Positions 9,426 through 17,373 of a DNA stretch of 30,491 nucleotides are shown here, piece after piece. How positions within the stretch are numbered: position 1 is the first letter of the stretch; every line of letters starts with the position of its first letter. Made by a program: the position numbers and the translations under genes. This DNA is from BOG-1112 sp964635325 (GTDB lineage Bacteria; Bdellovibrionota_B; Oligoflexia; Oligoflexales; Bog-1112): contig CAZWOL010000041.1 of assembly GCA_964635325.1 (NCBI GenBank), positions 1 to 30,491 on the forward strand, given 5' to 3'. The notes beneath the pieces were generated by a model. The model did no database searches and was not told the DNA's origin. It was given only the letters and a program-made list of their open reading frames with translations.

Positions 9426-9716
9426 TTATTTTTCGATGATGCCCAAGAGATCGTCTTCTCTCATGACAACGTGTTCCATACCGTCGATTTTAATTTCGCT
9501 ACCGGAGTAACGACCGAAAAGTACGGTTTCGCCTACTTTCACTTCAGGCTTCGCGAGGTTACCATCATCCATTCTTTTGCCTACACCAACAGCGATAACG
9601 AGACCTTCCATCGGTTTTTCTTTGGCATTGTCTGGGATATAAAGACCACCGGCGGTTTTTTCTTCGGACTGGAGACGTTTGACCAAAATACGGTCCTGCA
9701 ACGGCCTAAACTTCAT
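9426..9716 (-). CDS. groES: Co-chaperonin GroES (10 kDa)
   Basis: The 96-residue protein caps GroEL. It shows the family start KFRPLQDRILVKRLQ, the mobile loop with EEKTAGGLYIPDNAKEKP (about 18-35), the roof-loop region and the closing MREDDLLGIIE. The length is normal. A strong ribosome-binding site AAGGAG lies seven bases before ATG. It is the first gene of the groES-groEL operon; the promoter at 9785-9812 lies upstream. Confidence 0.99.
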   Translation of the reverse strand: MKFRPLQDRILVKRLQSEEKTAGGLYIPDNAKEKPMEGLVIAVGVGKRMDDGNLAKPEVKVGETVLFGRYSGSEIKIDGMEHVVMREDDLLGIIEK

Positions 9717-9784
9717 ACTGAAACTCCTTCAAACGGATGGGTTATATTCTCTCGTGCATCTTGTAGATGGCAACGTGCTGACAA

Positions 9785-9812
9785 AACATAGTGTTAATGG
9801 ATTGAATGTCAA
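9785..9812 (-). promoter_or_regulatory. groESL promoter (sigma70-like)
   Basis: On the minus strand TTGACA (9807-9812) is followed by a 16-base spacer and TATGTT (9785-9790), about 70 bases before the groES start. I see no CIRCE inverted repeat (TTAGCACTC-N9-GAGTGCTAA) and no good sigma32 spacing. Two copies of CGTGC (9753-9757 and 9774-9778) lie 21 bases apart near and after the expected transcription start and might be a regulator site. Confidence 0.6.
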
Positions 9813-9838
9813 GAGACGGGTCTAAAGATTTATTGGCG

Positions 9839-10633
9839 CTAAGAAAAGAACTTGGGTTTTTTGGGGAGCTTCAAGTGGTTCCAGGTTGCATATTTAGGTT
9901 CTTGAAAGACGCGGACAACCTCGCGCACAAAGAAACTTGGAGCGCGGATAAAAGAGTTCTGACTGATATTGATCTCGAATGGTACTTGCTCAGGATCCTT
10001 GGGCACCAAAAGCAAAGACAAAGCTGAAGCTGAAACTGGTGGCAGACGATGGGCCAAAATAACCCCATCCACAGCCGCCCAAGAGAGCTGGTAGTCTTTG
10101 GTGCGGGTTCGCACATGAATAGCCTCGCGATCAATAACGATCTCTTTGACACTGCGGATGTAGGCAGAGACGATGAACAACCACGGCAAGATCACGAGCA
10201 CGCTAAAGAAAGCAAAAGACACCCACGGGGTCGCCAAAAACGGGTAGCGATGTGAGAAATTTGCTAGCGTTAGAAAAAGTGCACATCCCATCAGCCCAAA
10301 GAACGATGTATGAATAATTGCTTTCGGCGTGACTAAGAAACGTATGCCACCTGACGGAAGCAGATCCGTAAAGTACTCGTTCTCTCGTTCTTCCTGCATT
10401 GAACGTCGAAAGTACGCTATAGCGAATTCATCTTCAGGATCCAAAGTTATAATTTTCTGCCAGAGTTTGGATTCTTCACGAAAGCGGCCTTCATATCCAA
10501 ACAGCATCGCTTTCAACCGCAATGCATGGGTATTTTTAGGACCTAACTCGAGCAATTCTTCCAATGCAGCATAAGCTGCCGGAAAGTCCCCAGCATCTAC
10601 ATATTTCTCAATCTTGTCTAAAGGCATGACCAT
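9839..10633 (-). CDS. TPR-like protein with two membrane segments
   Basis: The 264-residue protein has an N-terminal helical repeat region of TPR type (about 5-80: FPAAYAALEELLELGPKNTHALRLKA...DPEDEFAIAYFRRS). Two hydrophobic segments follow (about 108-127 and 137-160). The cytoplasmic-side C-terminal domain (about 165-245) is beta-rich and resembles bacterial PH-like domains found after paired membrane helices (VKEIVIDREAIHVRTRTKDYQLSWAAVDGVIL). I do not recognise a named family. It ends about 30 bases before the groES promoter and is divergent from the exported protein gene at 10742. A start at ATG 10627 is equally possible; no clear ribosome-binding site decides between them. Confidence 0.75.
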   Translation of the reverse strand: MVMPLDKIEKYVDAGDFPAAYAALEELLELGPKNTHALRLKAMLFGYEGRFREESKLWQKIITLDPEDEFAIAYFRRSMQEERENEYFTDLLPSGGIRFLVTPKAIIHTSFFGLMGCALFLTLANFSHRYPFLATPWVSFAFFSVLVILPWLFIVSAYIRSVKEIVIDREAIHVRTRTKDYQLSWAAVDGVILAHRLPPVSASALSLLLVPKDPEQVPFEINISQNSFIRAPSFFVREVVRVFQEPKYATWNHLKLPKKPKFFS

Positions 10634-10741
10634 ACACTGTCATCGGCAGAATTCTTTAAATCTAAACTCAGGTCGTTGGCCCCTACAAATAAGTTCTTGT
10701 AAATCCACATGCGTTGTTCACATATTCACTTTGGAGATTTT

Positions 10742-11374
10742 ATGAAAATTCTAAACTTTTCACTCGTTGCTCTCACATCCTTGGTACTTATGAAACCAGC
10801 TCTTGCAAACGGGCCTATCGACTTGCACCAACTTTCCGAGCGTTGGCACCAAGTCGAAAAAACCCACAGTGCAGATACCCTGATGTCGATGGAAACAACT
10901 TACGTCGATGCTGACGATGATATTTACGAACGCATTCGTGCTGAAATGGAAAATCTTGGCAACCGAGATCGTACACGTCGAATCGTATCCTTCCAATTTG
11001 GTTCTCTAGAAAACACTCCCAAAGATGCCTTCCTCGACAAACTCTTCCCAAAGGGGCAAAAAGATCGTGCATTCTGTGATGCTTTTGCCCTTCCTACCCC
11101 AAAATCTAAAAAGCCTGGTACTAAAGAGTTGAGCACAAATCTCAAACCGGAATTGAGCGAAGCTGAAAAAGCAGAGAAAGCGGCAAAAGCAAAATTCAGC
11201 AACTGCCAAGCTCAAGTGAAAAGCATGGTAGGCACAAGCAATCGACTCAATCCAGTCTACATGGGTGAGGTCACATACGATGATGGTGAATCATTCTCTA
11301 TGTTCTATGTTGCTTCCATCGTCGAACAAAACAGCTACACACGCTACCACTTCAAACACACACACAAAAACTAA
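10742..11374 (+). CDS. Exported protein of unknown function
   Basis: The 210-residue product starts with a clear signal peptide (MKILNFSLVALTSLVLMKPALA, cleavage likely before NGPID), so it should be periplasmic or beyond. ATG 10742 is chosen because TTTGGAG lies about seven bases upstream and the signal peptide begins there; an in-frame ATG at 10709 would bury it. The mature part is charged, with an acidic stretch (TTYVDADDDIYERIRAEMENL), a Lys/Ala/Glu-rich helix (about 140-155), two Cys and a C-terminal YTRYHFKHTHKN. No family is recognised. It is followed by palindromic repeat copy B and faces the convergent transketolase gene. Confidence 0.8.
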   Translation: MKILNFSLVALTSLVLMKPALANGPIDLHQLSERWHQVEKTHSADTLMSMETTYVDADDDIYERIRAEMENLGNRDRTRRIVSFQFGSLENTPKDAFLDKLFPKGQKDRAFCDAFALPTPKSKKPGTKELSTNLKPELSEAEKAEKAAKAKFSNCQAQVKSMVGTSNRLNPVYMGEVTYDDGESFSMFYVASIVEQNSYTRYHFKHTHKN

Positions 11375-11388
11375 TCGACACGGCCTGC

Positions 11389-11455
11389 TCATCACCCCGA
11401 GTGAATGCAGTGAGTCGAGGGATCGCCTGCTTAGTCAGGTGGTCCTGCTCGAAGG
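11389..11455 (+). repeat. Palindromic repeat copy B, between convergent genes
   Basis: It begins TCATCACCCCGAGTGAATGC and continues through GTCGAGGGATCGCCTGCTTA to TCGAAGG. The stretch GATCGCCTGCTTAG-CAGGTGG recurs, with one difference, on the minus strand of copy D (around 30354-30380). It fills the gap between the stop of the exported protein gene and the transketolase stop at 11468 and may lie in the 3' ends of both transcripts. Confidence 0.8.
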
Positions 11456-11467
11456 TAATGAACAGAT

Positions 11468-13462
11468 TCATTTACCAGCGCGTGCGATATAAGCGTCGAC
11501 CTTCGTTACGACAGCTTCTGCTGTAAAACCGAAGAGCTTCGCAAGATCTTCTGCTGGAGCACTTTCGCCAAAGCTGTCAATACCTATACACAATCCATCC
11601 ATTCCGACAAAGCGTTCCCAACCAAGTGTGGATCCCGCTTCGATCGATACGCGATGAGCACAGCTTGGTTCTAAGATCGATTTTATATAGTCTTTCCCTT
11701 GCTCAAAGAAGAGTTCCCAGCAAGGGATGGAGACAACGCGTACCGACATTTGATTTGCAAAAACATCTGCAACAGCAAGCGCAAGACTAACTTCACTACC
11801 ACTCGCGAAAATAATCATGTCGCATTTTTTCTCTTTACCACGAACGATCCAAGCTCCTCGTTTTGCATTTTCCAGTTCTTCTCTGCTTGCAGGAAGATGT
11901 GGAAGGTTTTGTCGCGTGAGTGCAAAGCAAGATGGCAAGGATAAGCTAAGCGCATGGCGCAGCAAAACCTCAGTTTCGAGAGCATCTGCGGGTCTCATCA
12001 CATAAAGGTCAGGCATGAGACGCAAGCTCATCAGATGTTCGATCGGTTGATGCGTAGGTCCATCTTCACCTAAATAAAAAGAATCGTGGGTATATTCATG
12101 GATGACCTGAGCACGTTGCAAAGCACCAAGACGAAGTGCTGGTCGAGCGTAGTCGGAAAATACCAAGAAGGTTGCATCGAAAGGTATGAAGCCCCCATGT
12201 AGGGCAATACCATTGTTGATAGCTGACATAGGAAATTCACGAACACCGTACACAATGTTACGACCAAGACGGTTGTTACGCGAGAAATCTTTGACCTTGG
12301 AAACAAAACCTTCTAATACGTTCGATGGTTCGAGATCGGCACTACCACCAATTAGATTTGGAATGTGTTCGCACCAATTTTCGATCAACTGACCGAATGC
12401 AGAACGTGTTGCTAAACTTTTATGCTGCTGCCAGTTGAGTGAAGGTAGCTTGCTCACATCAAGCTTAGAAAAATACTTATCATAACGTTTCTTAAAGTCT
12501 GGACTATTGGCCATCTCACTTTCAAAACGTTTGCGCCACTTAGCAACCTCTTGACGACGTTGCGCAAAGTTACGCTGAAAGTGTTTCTTGGCTTCTGGAG
12601 GCCAAAGAAAAGCTTGGTCCTCAGGAAGACCAGAGAGCTGTTTGGTACGACGTAGTTCATCATTAGGTACAGGACTTCCATGTGTTTTGTGGCTTCCTGC
12701 CATGGTTGCAAGACCGTGTCCAATTTGCGTATGCCCGATGATCAATGTAGGACGATCTTTTTCTAAGCTTGCTTCTTGGATTGCTTGGCGAATCGCAGCA
12801 TGGTCATGCCCGTCGATCTTTATAGTTCTCCAACCAAAACCTTCGAAGATTTTTTCTTCGTCATCTGAAGTACAACGATCTATAGATCCAGAAATCTGAA
12901 TGGCATTGCGATCGTAAAACCAAATCAAGTTGCTTAGCTTCAAATGCCCAGCAAGCGAGGCCGCACCAAGTGTCACATCCTCCTGCATGCAACCATCGCC
13001 GAGTATGACCCAGGTACGGTGAGCGTATAGTTCCGCATCGATAGCAGCACCCAGATGCGCTGCTGCTATAGCAAAACCCACCGACATAGCACAACCCTGA
13101 CCAAGCGGGCCTGTCGAACACTCCACACCTGGAGTGACTATGTTCTCAGGGTGTCCAGGCGTCTTGGAGTGTAGCTGACGAAAGCGCTTGAGATCGTCGA
13201 TCTTTAGATGTCCCATCGCTTGCAGCAACGCATACTGCAACATCGATGCATGACCTGCGCTGAGGATAAAGCGGTCCCGTCCAGCCCATTTTACATCTTC
13301 AGGATCAAAACGAAGAAACTCCGTAAAAAGCACGTAGGCAAAATCAAGACAGGAGAGAGGACCTCCTGGGTGACCGGATTTTGCTTTATCAACCCCGTCC
13401 AGGATAAGGCCTCTAAGATACTGAATCACATCTTGGTCGCTCATAGTTGTCGTCATAGTCAT
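11468..13462 (-). CDS. tkt: Transketolase
   Basis: This thiamine-diphosphate enzyme of the non-oxidative pentose phosphate pathway moves two-carbon units between ketoses and aldoses. The 664-residue protein has the full three-domain length. Motifs: SGHPGGPLS (28-36), the SAGHAS active-site histidine, STGPLGQG, the ThDP/Mg motif GDG...N (GDGCMQED at 155-162 to FYDRNAIQISG), and in the pyrimidine domain REFPMSAINNGIALHGGFIPFDATF and DSFYLGEDGPTHQPIEHL. The C-terminal domain ends with SIEAGSTLGWERFVG...DSFGESAPAEDLAKLFGF. The N-terminus has several Met codons; ATG 13462 is preferred because AGAAAG lies about eight bases before it, but 13471 is possible. No pathway partner is adjacent. Confidence 0.97.
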   Translation of the reverse strand: MTMTTTMSDQDVIQYLRGLILDGVDKAKSGHPGGPLSCLDFAYVLFTEFLRFDPEDVKWAGRDRFILSAGHASMLQYALLQAMGHLKIDDLKRFRQLHSKTPGHPENIVTPGVECSTGPLGQGCAMSVGFAIAAAHLGAAIDAELYAHRTWVILGDGCMQEDVTLGAASLAGHLKLSNLIWFYDRNAIQISGSIDRCTSDDEEKIFEGFGWRTIKIDGHDHAAIRQAIQEASLEKDRPTLIIGHTQIGHGLATMAGSHKTHGSPVPNDELRRTKQLSGLPEDQAFLWPPEAKKHFQRNFAQRRQEVAKWRKRFESEMANSPDFKKRYDKYFSKLDVSKLPSLNWQQHKSLATRSAFGQLIENWCEHIPNLIGGSADLEPSNVLEGFVSKVKDFSRNNRLGRNIVYGVREFPMSAINNGIALHGGFIPFDATFLVFSDYARPALRLGALQRAQVIHEYTHDSFYLGEDGPTHQPIEHLMSLRLMPDLYVMRPADALETEVLLRHALSLSLPSCFALTRQNLPHLPASREELENAKRGAWIVRGKEKKCDMIIFASGSEVSLALAVADVFANQMSVRVVSIPCWELFFEQGKDYIKSILEPSCAHRVSIEAGSTLGWERFVGMDGLCIGIDSFGESAPAEDLAKLFGFTAEAVVTKVDAYIARAGK

Positions 13463-13515
13463 CACACACATACTTTCTTAGTTAAACTTGAACAAATCAC
13501 ACACCCGCGTTAAGC

Positions 13516-13544
13516 ATAATATATGTCATGTTTGCAGGGTCCAA
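13516..13544 (-). promoter_or_regulatory. Transketolase promoter (sigma70-like)
   Basis: On the minus strand TTGGAC (13539-13544), a 17-base spacer and TATTAT (13516-13521) form a good promoter about 55 bases before the tkt start. It lies in the divergent gap shared with the M3 peptidase gene. Confidence 0.55.
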
Positions 13545-13616
13545 TCGCTGACTCTCTTGATGGACCTTTCTTTGGCATCATCACTAGCAGAAATTACATG
13601 GAAAGAGGACTTTAAC

Positions 13617-15686
13617 ATGAAAAAACGGATTATGGCGGCATGTTTATCAACACTTGGCTGCGTTTCGCCAGGAAAGCTAACAGAAAAATCAATGAATCTA
13701 CAACCTGACATGAACGGCCAACTTGAAACTCTACAATGGACATCGACGCCTTCGGAAATAACGAAGGCCTGCGAAGGCGCTCACACAAAAATCCAAGAAG
13801 AGGTGAATCAAATCGCTGCAACCGAAACTGCCACTTTTGCAAATACCCTTGAGCGTGCAGACCGAGCCTTCACTGCGTTCGATAATTTAGTAGCCCCTCT
13901 TACTTTTGTTCGAAATGTCGTGAATGATCCTGCATTGCAAGATGCTGCTAGAACGTGCGCTGAAAACAGTCAAAAACTTATGACACAGCTCTTTAGTCGA
14001 GCCGATTTTTATGCAGCTATCCAACGCGCAGTTGCCAAAGAAGAGCCACAAGGAAATGTGCAAAAACAACTTCTGCATGACTATCAGCGTGCCTTCGAAA
14101 AAAATGGCTTAGCACTCCCTGAAGATGAACGTCAGAAGCTTTTGCAACTTCGCAGCGAACTCGTGAATCTAGAGTCGTCCTACATGAAGACTCTGAATGC
14201 CTGGAACGAAAAATTAGATTTTTCCAAAAAAGAACTCCAAGGTCTCCCCACTCAGCTTTTGAACGACCTCGAAAAATCACAGCTTGCAGGCAAAGATTTT
14301 GTACTCTCACTCAAGTACCCACATGTCATCCCAGCTCTGAAGTATGTGAAAAATGCCAAAGTACGCAAAACCATCTACGAGCATTTTCACCAACGCGGAG
14401 GCCCCGAAAACAGCAAACGCCTCGAGCAAGCGATCAATCTACGTCTACAAATCGCAAAACTTCTGCACTATAAGAATTTTGCGGAATATCAACTTGTGGA
14501 CAACATGGCAAAGGATCCTGATACAGTCACACAATTTTTAAGCAATCTGCAAAAGCGACTTCATAAACGCACCGAAAAAGAATTTGCAACCCTGCTGCGA
14601 CTGAAGCGCCATGACCAACCTAAAGCAAGGGACCTTGATGTCTGGGACCTTGCATACTACGAGAACATTCTTTTGGAAAAAAGATACTCTCTTAACGACG
14701 AAGAAATCAAAGCCTACTTTCCTATTAACAAGGTGATCAGCGGAATGTTTGGACTCTACAGAAACATTCTCGACATCGAATTTGAGCCCCTTCCTAACGC
14801 GCCCGTCTGGCACCCTGACGTACGTAGTTTCCTTGTTCGAGATCGCAGCTCCAATCAGGTGCTCGGACAATTTTATATGGACCTGCATCCACGCGATGGC
14901 AAGTTCAGCCATGCTGCAAACTTTGGTTTGATCAGTCGTTACGAAAAAGAAGATGGACATTACGCACTACCGATTTCAGCAGTGGTTGCAAATTTTACAA
15001 AACCGACATCGGAGCAACCTGGTCTTTTGAGCCACAGTGAAGTCAGTACTCTATTTCACGAGTTTGGTCATGTCATGCACCACATACTCTCCCACACACA
15101 GTACGGGAGTCATTCAGGCATGAATGTCAAACGTGACTTTGTCGAAGCACCTTCGCAAATGCTTGAGAATTGGGTTTGGGAAAAATCTATCCTCAAAATA
15201 CTAACATCACATTATCAAACATCAGCCCCAATGCCAGACGAATTGATAGATCAGCTCATCCGCACACGCTTTGTCAACAAAGCAATACAGTATACTCGAC
15301 AGATATTTCTAAGCTCTATCGACATGGCCTACCACACTTTGCAAAGCACCGCAAATCTAGATGTCAATGCCCTTTACCAACGTTATTTCCATAAGATTTA
15401 CTTGCTCAAAGCCCTACCAACAACACGATCTGAAGCCGCTTTTGGTCACCTCATGGCTGGCTATGAAGCCGGATATTACGGTTATCTATGGTCAGAGGTC
15501 TATGCTGCTGACATGTTCACCCGCTTTCAAAAAGAAGGCCTACTCAACAGCAAAACCGGTCGTGACTATCGACAAACTGTTCTTGAAAAAGGAGGATCCG
15601 AAGATCCCATGGAATTGCTCACACAATTTCTTGGACGCAGACCGAATAGCAAAGCTTTTTTAGAATTGATGGACATACATCATTGA
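13617..15686 (+). CDS. M3-family metallopeptidase (thimet/oligopeptidase A type), probably exported
   Basis: The 689-residue protein is a zinc oligopeptidase of family M3, which trims short peptides inside a deep channel. The zinc site is HEFGHVMH (H481, E482, H485) with the third ligand E510 in FVEAPSQMLENW, exactly the M3 spacing. Upstream, the helical N-terminal part and the FVLSLKYPHVIPAL and GQFYMDLHPRDGKFSHAANF stretches are typical. I chose ATG 13617 because AGAGGA lies about seven bases upstream; the longer frame from 13488 has no such site. From this start the N-terminus is MKKRIMAACLSTLGCVSPGK, which looks like a short lipoprotein-type signal (candidate Cys 9 or 15, neither in a perfect lipobox). 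Most M3 enzymes are cytoplasmic, so export is notable but should be treated as inference. Confidence 0.93.
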   Translation: MKKRIMAACLSTLGCVSPGKLTEKSMNLQPDMNGQLETLQWTSTPSEITKACEGAHTKIQEEVNQIAATETATFANTLERADRAFTAFDNLVAPLTFVRNVVNDPALQDAARTCAENSQKLMTQLFSRADFYAAIQRAVAKEEPQGNVQKQLLHDYQRAFEKNGLALPEDERQKLLQLRSELVNLESSYMKTLNAWNEKLDFSKKELQGLPTQLLNDLEKSQLAGKDFVLSLKYPHVIPALKYVKNAKVRKTIYEHFHQRGGPENSKRLEQAINLRLQIAKLLHYKNFAEYQLVDNMAKDPDTVTQFLSNLQKRLHKRTEKEFATLLRLKRHDQPKARDLDVWDLAYYENILLEKRYSLNDEEIKAYFPINKVISGMFGLYRNILDIEFEPLPNAPVWHPDVRSFLVRDRSSNQVLGQFYMDLHPRDGKFSHAANFGLISRYEKEDGHYALPISAVVANFTKPTSEQPGLLSHSEVSTLFHEFGHVMHHILSHTQYGSHSGMNVKRDFVEAPSQMLENWVWEKSILKILTSHYQTSAPMPDELIDQLIRTRFVNKAIQYTRQIFLSSIDMAYHTLQSTANLDVNALYQRYFHKIYLLKALPTTRSEAAFGHLMAGYEAGYYGYLWSEVYAADMFTRFQKEGLLNSKTGRDYRQTVLEKGGSEDPMELLTQFLGRRPNSKAFLELMDIHH

Positions 15687-15689
15687 TCA

Positions 15690-15726
15690 TGCATAGCTCA
15701 TCTCCTCTTACAAATTAGCTATGCAG
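15690..15726. repeat. Palindromic repeat copy C (partial), between convergent genes
   Basis: A perfect 9-bp inverted repeat TGCATAGCT (15690-15698) and AGCTATGCA (15717-15725) encloses an 18-base loop. The stretch 15696-15726 matches 7452-7482 in the glycosyltransferase gene at 29 of 31 bases. It follows the M3 peptidase stop at once and lacks a T-run, so if it ends transcription it does so weakly. Confidence 0.7.
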
Positions 15727-15730
15727 GCAC

Positions 15731-17278
15731 CTAATGCTTCGTAGCTAGTCCTAAAGTGACAATCAAACTCGCTAACATACCTGTCTGAGCATTGATAAGA
15801 TTCGGACCATCTACGGATGCATCATACGGTGGAGGTGGTGCCTCTGATGGATCTGCGATTATAGGTGGTGGAGGTCGCGGAAAGCTTGCTGATGGATCTA
15901 TATTGGGAGCTTGTCTTGGAATATTGAGCAGAACCTCTATTGCTGAGCTTCTCTGCTCCCAAAGGTAGGCAAATCGAGTGTTTTGCAAAGCATTTCGGAT
16001 TTTGCTTTCAATGTCACCCTTCCAATATTTTTTAAAATGAAGAATAAGCTTGTGAAGAAAGTCAAGACGTCGTTGTTCAAGCATGTGAGCGAGAAGTTCA
16101 TCAAAGTCTTCGAACCCATTTCCTAAAATAAAATAGTAAGCAGCCTCTATATTAGAAACTAGAACACCGTCATAGGACCCTGTTTTATAGGCAGAAGCCA
16201 AATAGCAGCATGCTCGTTCATGCCCCTGATCAGCAAGATTTTTTATTTTTTGAAAATTTTTCTTTAAATAACCTAAGGATTCTTCTTCTAGTACTATCGT
16301 CTCAAATACAGCATCAGGGTATCCCATTTTTTCTGCGATTTCTAAATACACTCTATAGGAACGCATTTGCTTCCTCGATGCTAGTTTTCTTTGCGCATTT
16401 TCCATCGCCAATCTGTAGTAACGATAGTAAGCTTCTGCAGACTCCAATTTCATTGCAGCTTCGTATTGATCCATCGCTTTTTTACGACCGAGCTCCCCTC
16501 CCTTCCTGAGACAGATTTTTGCCGCTTGCAAATGACCTCTCACATCTCCATTTTCGGCAGCGAGAACATAATAATATAAGGCAAGATCCAAATTTCCTTT
16601 TCTACTATAGAAATTTGCATTTGCAAAAGCTGCAGCACTGATCAAGTCTGGACTGGCTCGATTGGAATCCATGATTTGTGTATAGATATTATGAATATTA
16701 TGCACATCTGGATTTGGCATTTGAGAAAGTAGATTTGCTAGCCTAAGACCAGCTTCCAAAACACCCTCTTTCCATAGAATGGTATAAATATCCTGAGCAT
16801 CTTGAGCAGCACCCCTATTCTCCAAAAGCTGACCTAAGCTAAGACCAGCTGCATTGTGTCGGTGCCGAAAAGCTTCCTCATATAATCTTTCGGATTGCTG
16901 GAGGTCGACTTCAATGCCAAACTCTCCTGACTGGTATAGTTGAGCAAGTTGAAATTTTGCCTCTGCACTTCCTCCTTGGGCTGCTAAATTGTACCATCTC
17001 AATATTTTCTTTTGCTGATTTGCTTTTTGTTGCTTCTCTGTCCAACCACGGGATCTAGTTTTTCCGTTACGATACATGTCTCCCAAATTGCATTGAGCTA
17101 CAACATGCCCCATCATCGCTGCTTCACGAAAGAGTGCCTTCGCTTTCTTTAGCGATTCAGGCGTATCTAGTAGTAACTGCTCAACACCGCTTCTATTCAG
17201 TTCATTTGGATCAGGTCCTTCACCAGAAGCTACAGAAGTGAAAAGCAGCAAAGCAAGAACAGTAAAACAAACTCTCAT
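15731..17278 (-). CDS. Exported Sel1/TPR-repeat protein with proline-rich PPxY tail
   Basis: The 515-residue product starts with a signal peptide (MRVCFTVLALLLFTSVASG). ATG 17278 is supported by GGGAGA about six bases upstream; longer frames hide the signal. The body is made of Sel1-like helical repeats (for example AKALFREAAMMGHVVAQCNL, LRWYNLAAQGGSAEAKFQLA, ALYYYVLAAENGDVRGHLQA), scaffolds for protein-protein contacts. The tail (from about 459) is rich in Pro and holds PPPPY (481-485), a PPxY motif that in eukaryotes binds WW domains, then a short hydrophobic stretch (TGMLASLIVTLGLATKH) at the very end. Sel1 proteins of several intracellular bacteria act in host contact, but nothing here proves this. 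It is the last gene of the three-gene minus-strand cluster. Confidence 0.82.
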   Translation of the reverse strand: MRVCFTVLALLLFTSVASGEGPDPNELNRSGVEQLLLDTPESLKKAKALFREAAMMGHVVAQCNLGDMYRNGKTRSRGWTEKQQKANQQKKILRWYNLAAQGGSAEAKFQLAQLYQSGEFGIEVDLQQSERLYEEAFRHRHNAAGLSLGQLLENRGAAQDAQDIYTILWKEGVLEAGLRLANLLSQMPNPDVHNIHNIYTQIMDSNRASPDLISAAAFANANFYSRKGNLDLALYYYVLAAENGDVRGHLQAAKICLRKGGELGRKKAMDQYEAAMKLESAEAYYRYYRLAMENAQRKLASRKQMRSYRVYLEIAEKMGYPDAVFETIVLEEESLGYLKKNFQKIKNLADQGHERACCYLASAYKTGSYDGVLVSNIEAAYYFILGNGFEDFDELLAHMLEQRRLDFLHKLILHFKKYWKGDIESKIRNALQNTRFAYLWEQRSSAIEVLLNIPRQAPNIDPSASFPRPPPPIIADPSEAPPPPYDASVDGPNLINAQTGMLASLIVTLGLATKH

Positions 17279-17373
17279 TAAACTCTCCCAAGATGCGCCA
17301 AAATCACAGAAGCTTAGGATATGAAGAATGAGTTTATGCTTACACAACTAGTGCATTTTTACGGAGTTGAGAA

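Noticed and set aside
9717..9838. CIRCE or sigma32 heat-shock element before groES
   Set aside because: No TTAGCACTC-N9-GAGTGCTAA and no sigma32 spacing; only a sigma70-like promoter is seen.
13488..13616. Longer M3 peptidase start at 13488
   Set aside because: No ribosome-binding site, it would overlap the transketolase promoter, and it would bury the signal-like N-terminus at 13617.
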